DNA of 10,833 bases, from the NCBI GenBank assembly GCA_964525785.1, contig CAZGIX010000165.1, positions 1-10,833 on the forward strand. Reading direction: 5' to 3'. Origin of the DNA: JAQBDA01 sp964525785 (GTDB taxonomy: Bacteria; Chloroflexota; Anaerolineae; Anaerolineales; UBA4823). The notes beneath the pieces were generated by a model. That model was given only the letters and a program-made list of their open reading frames with translations. It was not told the DNA's origin and made no database searches. Below, piece after piece: positions 6,591 through 10,833 of the stretch; position 1 is the first letter of the stretch, and each line of letters opens with the position of its first letter. A program made the position numbers and the translations under genes.

Positions 6591-9209
6591 TTAGAGGAGA
6601 CCTATCTCGCGGGCACGCGCCACGGCTTCTGTTCGGTTGCGAGTTCCGAGCTTGCCGCAGATATTGTGAACGTGTGTTTTTACCGTTCCGATGCTGATTA
6701 CAAGCTGTTGTGCAATCTGTCTGTTTGATTGTCCAGCAGCCATCAGACGGAGTACTTCATGCTCGCGCGGATGGATTGGCTCAACCAGCGTCAACATCCC
6801 TATGCTGGATTTCTGAGAGTTGTCTCTCATGGCCAACAAAATCATTTCGGCGTAGTCTGGCATGATCCGCTGCCGGATGGCTGACTGGAATAAGGTTTCC
6901 ATCTCTTTCCCCAGATCCACAAATGTGCGGAAATATCCTTCTGGCTGTGCCCACTCCAGGGCATTCTTCAGATATTCGACCGCCGTTCCAGGCGTTGCTT
7001 GCTGCGCAGCAGCCAAAGCCTGGAGCACTCGAATGACGATCATGCCATAACCCCACCCCTCCTGAGATGCGCGCTCAAAACAATACTCCAAATGGCTGGA
7101 TGCCTCTCTGGGTTTATGTTTTGACAGCAGGTACAGGGCTCGGGTGGTGTTCGTAAATTGGTAAAAGGGATGCCAATCACTGCCCTCTGCCATCCGCTCA
7201 GCCCAATTGGCAGCGGTTGCCAGATCATTACAGGCGATAGCATGCTGCACCCTGGCAGCTGCTAATCGCGGCATAGCTGGTAGGGAGAATTCCCCTTCAA
7301 CTGCCTTTTGCTGGGCTTTTTCCAGTGCATCACCCGCAGCTGGCAGGTTGCCGCTGGCTGTATGGAGGCGCGCCATCATCATCCAATTGGATATAAAAAG
7401 CTCGTCGTTCTGGATGCGCTCACTGATTTTGAATGCTTCCAGCAGGTATTTTCCGCTTTGCTCCAGGTGATTCCACTCATATTCCAAAATACTCAGATAC
7501 AGATATACCACTTCCCGTAGAAATGCGGGCGTATCCTCTCGCCGGAAAATGGTTTGGAAGCGTTCGTGCGCCTCGCGCAGCTTGCCGCGCACGGCCAGAA
7601 TCATCGCCTGGAAAACTGCAGCAATAGCGATTGCATAAAGGTTTCCGGTTACCTTGCCGGTTTCTAAAACCTCAGCCAGCGCACGTTCAGCGGCATCCAT
7701 TTTACCGCTGTGCCAGTAGGCAATCCCCAGGTTGATCGAAACGATGCAGCGCGCACCCAAATCCTGCTTGGGCAGTACGGATAAAGCCTGTTGGGATAAT
7801 GCCACCATGCGCCGCGGGTCTCCCTTGGCGCGTGCCAGGTAGGCCTGTGCATTGAGAAGCTGGCCCACAAATGAAGCATCTTTTACGCCAAATCCTTCGG
7901 CAAGAGTGATATAGACCCCGGCGTGGTCAAATTGCCCGGACAATAGCAAAACCCAACTGTATTCAAGGCATGTTTCGGCGTTGCCTCGGATCATTGAATC
8001 GGGGATCTGGCTGTACCAGTTCAGCAGAGTGAAGACTTCACCCCGGTTTATCATGGCACCGCAGGTGCTGTGGAACAAGCGTAAAGTTCTTTCCCAATCA
8101 AGGCTTGCCAGTGCATGCTGGATGGCTTCAGGGAGCAGATCGTGGTTTTCATACCAGGTACTTGCCCGACGGTGAAGTGCGTTCAATCCGGCAACGCCCT
8201 GGGCGCGCATCCGGTTGTGAAGCAGGTCGCGAAACAGGCGATGATAACGGTACCAGGTTCGGGATTGATCCAGGGGCACGATGACAAGATTGGCACGTTC
8301 CAGGCCTTCAATCATTTCCTGGCTTCCACTATGAACAATGACAGCATCACACAGGGAGGCACACAACCGTTCCAGGATTGATGTTTTCAATAAAAAATTT
8401 TGAACTACGCCAGATTGTCTTTCGAACACCTCCTGAGTCAGGTAATCCAACACATAGCGGTTGCTGCCTGTAAACTCCTCCACAAAACGCGGTATGTCAT
8501 CCCGCCCCTGCATGGAAAGCGCGGCCAGTTGCAGCCCGGCAGCCCAACCTTCCGTCCGGCGCTCCATGGCAGAGATGTCGCTCTTAGAAATTTTCAACCC
8601 GGCCACGTTCTCCAATAATTCAGCGCATTCTTGCGTTGCGAAGCGTAAATCAGCCTGGCGAATTTCTGTGACCTGACCTCTCGCTCGCAGGCGAGGGAGT
8701 GGGAGAGGCGGGTCTTCACGGGTAATCAAAACCAGATGCATCTGCCTGGGTTGGTGCTCGACAACGGCGTTTATGAACTTGTGGATAGAGAGGTTGAGTA
8801 TGACCTGGTAATCGTCCAAAACAAGAATGAAAGACAAAGGAATTGCGCTAAGCTCGTTGATCAGGGTTGCAACTAATGAATCTAGGGAAGGTGGCTCGAG
8901 CGTATGGAGTAATGACCGGGTTTCCTTACCGGCTTGCTCATCAATCAATTGTAGCGCGGCCAGGAAGTAACTCAGAAATCGAGACGGGTCGTTTTCGGCT
9001 TCATCCAGAGAAAGCCAAGTTGTTGAATGTTGTGTTCCCCTCAGCCATTCGGCTGCGAGCGTGGTTTTGCCATAACCGGCTGGGGCAGAGATCAGTGATA
9101 ATTTTCTATGAATACCAGCATTTAGTCGTTCGATTAACCGATGGCGAGACACTATGGCAGGCCATATGGGAGGGATACCAAACTTGGTGTGGATGAGAGA
9201 GGGTATCAC
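6591..9209 (-). CDS. LAL/MalT-type LuxR-family transcriptional regulator
   Basis: This 872-residue regulator of the large ATP-binding LuxR (STAND) class has a C-terminal LuxR HTH domain at residues ~808-872 (PREHEVLRLMAAGQSNRQIA, then GTVKTHVHNI). The N-terminal NTPase has a Walker A motif APAGYGKTT at ~42-50 and a Walker B-like ILVLDD near 128-133. The ~670 residues between are helical with repeated Ala/Leu-rich units, consistent with the winged-helix and TPR-like sensor region of MalT. By family knowledge such proteins multimerise on ATP and an inducer and activate promoters; the inducer is not readable here. GTG at 9209 is preferred to TTG at 9212: GGAAGG lies 5 nt upstream of GTG but only 2 nt from TTG. 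The start sits in a hairpin. Its position next to the tandem Lnt-like genes and the dyad at 6496-6513 suggests it controls them. Confidence 0.93.
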   Translation of the reverse strand: MIPSLIHTKFGIPPIWPAIVSRHRLIERLNAGIHRKLSLISAPAGYGKTTLAAEWLRGTQHSTTWLSLDEAENDPSRFLSYFLAALQLIDEQAGKETRSLLHTLEPPSLDSLVATLINELSAIPLSFILVLDDYQVILNLSIHKFINAVVEHQPRQMHLVLITREDPPLPLPRLRARGQVTEIRQADLRFATQECAELLENVAGLKISKSDISAMERRTEGWAAGLQLAALSMQGRDDIPRFVEEFTGSNRYVLDYLTQEVFERQSGVVQNFLLKTSILERLCASLCDAVIVHSGSQEMIEGLERANLVIVPLDQSRTWYRYHRLFRDLLHNRMRAQGVAGLNALHRRASTWYENHDLLPEAIQHALASLDWERTLRLFHSTCGAMINRGEVFTLLNWYSQIPDSMIRGNAETCLEYSWVLLLSGQFDHAGVYITLAEGFGVKDASFVGQLLNAQAYLARAKGDPRRMVALSQQALSVLPKQDLGARCIVSINLGIAYWHSGKMDAAERALAEVLETGKVTGNLYAIAIAAVFQAMILAVRGKLREAHERFQTIFRREDTPAFLREVVYLYLSILEYEWNHLEQSGKYLLEAFKISERIQNDELFISNWMMMARLHTASGNLPAAGDALEKAQQKAVEGEFSLPAMPRLAAARVQHAIACNDLATAANWAERMAEGSDWHPFYQFTNTTRALYLLSKHKPREASSHLEYCFERASQEGWGYGMIVIRVLQALAAAQQATPGTAVEYLKNALEWAQPEGYFRTFVDLGKEMETLFQSAIRQRIMPDYAEMILLAMRDNSQKSSIGMLTLVEPIHPREHEVLRLMAAGQSNRQIAQQLVISIGTVKTHVHNICGKLGTRNRTEAVARAREIGLL

Positions 9210-9228
9210 CAAAACCTTCCTTTGGTGA
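9206..9228 (-). promoter_or_regulatory. Hairpin over the start codon of the LAL regulator
   Basis: TCACCAAA and TTTGGTGA form a perfect 8-bp stem with a 7-nt loop. On the regulator mRNA the loop (GGAAGGT) carries the Shine-Dalgarno sequence and the 3' arm contains the GTG start. Folding would occlude initiation, so it could limit translation. Alternatively, as DNA, it may be a binding site for autoregulation. Confidence 0.5.
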
Positions 9229-9370
9229 CCATTAGTTTTGATTTGTAAATGAAATTTTTTTTAATCTTATCATGTTTTCCCTTGATAGTATTCAAGTTCT
9301 GAATTACAGTAAGAGATCTAATCCAACGACAAATCAACAGGTGAAACTTGTTGTGGGGCAATAGCATGCG

Positions 9371-9490
9371 GATGTTGTGGACGGTGAGAAAAGGCGAATT
9401 GAGACGCAAGAGGATTACTGTGGCAGAGAAGCAGATATCGGACAGATGGGTACCAGTGTCTAAATCCTGCACCCAATGTCCCACAACATC
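9371..9490. repeat. 10-bp inverted repeat enclosing 100 bp
   Basis: GATGTTGTGG at 9371-9380 is matched exactly in inverse by CCACAACATC at 9481-9490. A third, direct copy of the core TGTTGTGG lies at 9349-9356. The enclosed 100 bp show no gene. It could be a binding-site cluster or a small non-autonomous element; no target-site duplication is obvious. Confidence 0.4.
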
Positions 9491-9540
9491 TTGACAATTG
9501 CCGAGGAGTATATACAATGATGGATAAGCGATTAAAAAGT

Positions 9541-9570
9541 GAGATCGCCCAGCTGTCACTGAGCGATCTC
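9541..9570 (-). terminator. Intergenic hairpin repeat, copy B, terminator-like on the minus strand
   Basis: The 12-position arms (GAGATCGCCCAG against CTGAGCGATCTC) have one C-A mismatch and the loop CTGTCA. On the minus strand the hairpin is followed by ACTTTTTAAT, so it can act as a Rho-independent terminator. It is related to copy A at 2956-2985 (28 of 35 aligned bases). It would be a second stop for transcripts coming from the MDR gene on the right. Confidence 0.6.
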
Positions 9571-9684
9571 GGGTGTTGAGACCACACCGAAGCGTAAAAT
9601 CCCGTACATTCACATCCGTTTTTCAACAGATCGAGAGCCGGTAGGCCCTTAAGACTTTACGCTCAGCGGAGAGGGTGGGTCCCC

Positions 9685-9699
9685 TACCCACGGTGGGTA
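9685..9699. promoter_or_regulatory. Palindrome TACCCAC-G-GTGGGTA
   Basis: This is a perfect 15-nt palindrome. Just upstream, GTGGGT (9675-9680) can pair instead with ACCCAC (9686-9691), so three interchangeable arms exist. The TACCC/GGGTA ends resemble the half-sites of the dyad at 6496-6513, but spacing differs (1 bp against 4 bp between arms). TATAAC follows at 9698-9703. Function is unknown; an operator or a structured RNA are both possible. Confidence 0.35.
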
Positions 9700-9711
9700 T
9701 AACACTTGAAC

Positions 9712-9755
9712 AAAAGCCTGTATCCGTCCTTCATTTGGACGAGTACAGGCTTTTT
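9712..9755. terminator. Strong bidirectional Rho-independent terminator
   Basis: AAAAGCCTGTA (9712-9722) pairs perfectly with TACAGGCTTTT (9744-9754). After one mismatch and one wobble, CGTCC/GGACG adds five more pairs around the 7-nt loop TTCATTT. T-runs flank it in both directions (TTTTT on plus, TTTT on minus). It lies about 150 nt downstream of the minus-strand MDR gene, its most likely client. No plus-strand gene leads into it within the window. Confidence 0.85.
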
Positions 9756-9905
9756 GATGGAGATCATCATTCTTAAGAAGATGTTGCCTGGCTTGAAGCG
9801 CGCAACCGTGGGCAGCACAGATTGTAAATGTATTGAGCGATCTAATGACCAAGCTCACCTGCCGCTGCGAAGCGTAGCGGAATAGCAGTCGGGAGCTGCG
9901 CCTTG

Positions 9906-10833
9906 TCAGGTTTTGCGATTTTCTTCCACCGTAATGACGACATTTCCCTTTTTGTGTCCTTTTTCGACATACCTGTGCGCCTCGGCCATCTGTTCCAACG
10001 GATAGAATCTATCAATGACCGGTTTTATCTTTCCCGCTTCAACCAACTCCTTGATTAATATTAAATCTTCCAGATATAACTTTGGTGTCCCCTCATCGAC
10101 TGATATGTATTTCCCGGCCGGAGTTAGCGCTTTTTTATACTGTAGTTTTGAGCTATATCTTTTTCCAACGGCATCAAAGATAAAATCATAAGATTCTCCT
10201 CTATTCGTAAAATCCTCTTTTGTGTAATCAATTACCTTATCGGCTCCCAGAGATTTTACCAATTCTAAATTTGTGGTACTGCATACCCCGGTAACTTCCG
10301 CCCCAAAGTACCTGGCAAGCTGTACCGCAAAAGTACCTACCCCTCCAGAAGCTCCATAGATGAGAACTTTTTGTCCTTTCAGGATATTTCCTTTCTTGAG
10401 AAAATACAATGCTAAAGTTCCTCGGGAAGGAACAGCAGCGGCTTCCTCATAGGTTACATTGGACGGTTTTAATGCCATAATACTGTCTTGTGGCATGCAC
10501 ACTCCGTCTTCTGGCAGACAAGCGTACTCGGCATAAGCACCAAAACGCTTGCCGGTAAGTGCAAAAATTTGGTCACCTTTTTTAAATCGTTTTACATCTT
10601 TGCCTATTGCATCAATTTCTCCGGCTAACTCTAACCCTAGTACAGGTTTTCTTGGTCTTCTGAAACCAATAAATATGCGCATGGGGATCCATAGCAAGAT
10701 ATTTACTTTACCACTTCGAACTATACAGTCCGAAACTGTCACTGCTGCTGCATGAATTTTTATCAGTACTTCATTGTCCTTGGGAGTAGGTTTTTCCACC
10801 TCTTTGAGCTGAAGAACCTCCGGCGGTCCGTAT
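9906..10833 (-). CDS. Zinc-independent quinone reductase-type MDR oxidoreductase (5' end outside window)
   Basis: The frame runs off the right edge. The visible 308 residues begin YGPPEVLQLKEVEKP, so only the first few residues (typically M-K-A-...) are missing and the apparent GTG at 10799 is not the start. The GroES-like N-terminal domain shows KPVLGLELAGEI. The NAD(P)-binding Rossmann motif YGASGGVGTFAVQLAR lies near residues 159-174, followed by SLGADKVIDY. The zinc ligands of alcohol dehydrogenases are absent, as in quinone oxidoreductases and enoyl reductase-like MDRs, which reduce quinones or alpha,beta-unsaturated carbonyls with NADPH. Composition is much richer in A+T than the rest of the window (18 G+C in 60 bases at 10561-10620, against 40 in 60 at 4561-4620), and the protein is Lys-rich. 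This suggests transfer, perhaps from a low-GC Firmicute. No link to the Lnt genes is apparent. Confidence 0.9.
   Translation of the reverse strand, partial: YGPPEVLQLKEVEKPTPKDNEVLIKIHAAAVTVSDCIVRSGKVNILLWIPMRIFIGFRRPRKPVLGLELAGEIDAIGKDVKRFKKGDQIFALTGKRFGAYAEYACLPEDGVCMPQDSIMALKPSNVTYEEAAAVPSRGTLALYFLKKGNILKGQKVLIYGASGGVGTFAVQLARYFGAEVTGVCSTTNLELVKSLGADKVIDYTKEDFTNRGESYDFIFDAVGKRYSSKLQYKKALTPAGKYISVDEGTPKLYLEDLILIKELVEAGKIKPVIDRFYPLEQMAEAHRYVEKGHKKGNVVITVEENRKT

Larger units (their letters stand above)
9210..9905. other. Gene-poor intergenic region between the regulator and the MDR gene
   Basis: I find no convincing protein gene in these ~700 bp. Minus-strand open frames (for example 9206-9613, 135 residues) have odd composition, lack ribosome sites and cross hairpins. 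The region is AT-rich next to the regulator start (9230-9300), where a weak promoter for it could lie: minus-strand TTGAAT at 9295-9290 and GATAAG at 9271-9266, spacer 18. Further right come an inverted repeat (9371-9490), a repeated hairpin (9541-9570), a GC-rich palindrome (9685-9699) and a strong terminator (9712-9755). It may be the scar of a past insertion, with the foreign-looking gene at its right side. Confidence 0.6.

Noticed and set aside
9206..9613. 135-residue minus-strand open frame upstream of the LAL regulator
   Set aside because: The protein has no recognisable domain and unusual composition, there is no ribosome site, and the frame runs across the terminator-like hairpin at 9541-9570 and the AT-rich leader. 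Only its last codons, as a possible mini-ORF, are considered.
9649..9858. 69-residue minus-strand open frame
   Set aside because: It spans the strong terminator at 9712-9755 and the palindrome at 9685-9699, with no coding signature.
9210..9905. CRISPR array, tRNA or integron attC site in the gene-poor region
   Set aside because: No regularly spaced repeats, no cloverleaf with a T-loop consensus, and no paired attC core sites were found.

Overview
The window looks like part of a chromosome from an Anaerolineae-like member of the Chloroflexota. This is an inference from gene content: a very large MalT/LAL-type LuxR regulator, divergent Lnt-like membrane nitrilases, and short proteins with an LTG...DxAAxYG...LRDLG pattern. 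There is no rRNA or other phylogenetic marker here, so the assignment is moderate at best. Apart from the right-hand end, composition is moderately GC-rich.

Layout. At the left edge is the C-terminal tail of an unidentified membrane protein (+, to 137). A tight plus-strand operon follows: an Lnt-like carbon-nitrogen hydrolase (198-1697), a 76-residue uncharacterised protein (1684-1914) and a membrane-anchored alpha/beta hydrolase (1898-2950), each overlapping the next. Facing it on the minus strand, read right to left, are a LAL regulator (9209-6591), a terminator, a second and a third Lnt-like protein in tandem (6425-4890 and 4865-3336), and a second copy of the small protein (3245-3027). 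The two groups converge at about 2951-3026, which holds a repeated hairpin and a probable terminator for the minus-strand group. To the right of the regulator, about 700 bp (9210-9905) contains no convincing gene but holds several hairpins and palindromes, including one very strong terminator. The right edge is an AT-rich zinc-independent quinone reductase-type MDR gene (minus strand, running off the window) that looks acquired.

How it may work together. All three Lnt-like proteins keep the Glu-Lys-Cys nitrilase triad and the full Lnt length and topology. They have lost Lnt sequence hallmarks: Tyr-Glu after the catalytic Cys, and the NDAWFG loop. Both Lnt groups end in, or run into, the same small protein. 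With the anchored alpha/beta hydrolase this suggests a cell-surface acyl-transfer or acyl-hydrolysis module of unknown substrate. A dyad, ATCTACC-N4-GGTAGAT, lies about 42 bp upstream of a plausible start site for the tandem Lnt pair, just after the LAL gene. It is a good candidate operator for that regulator. The functional link is inference; the gene arrangement and motifs are read directly.
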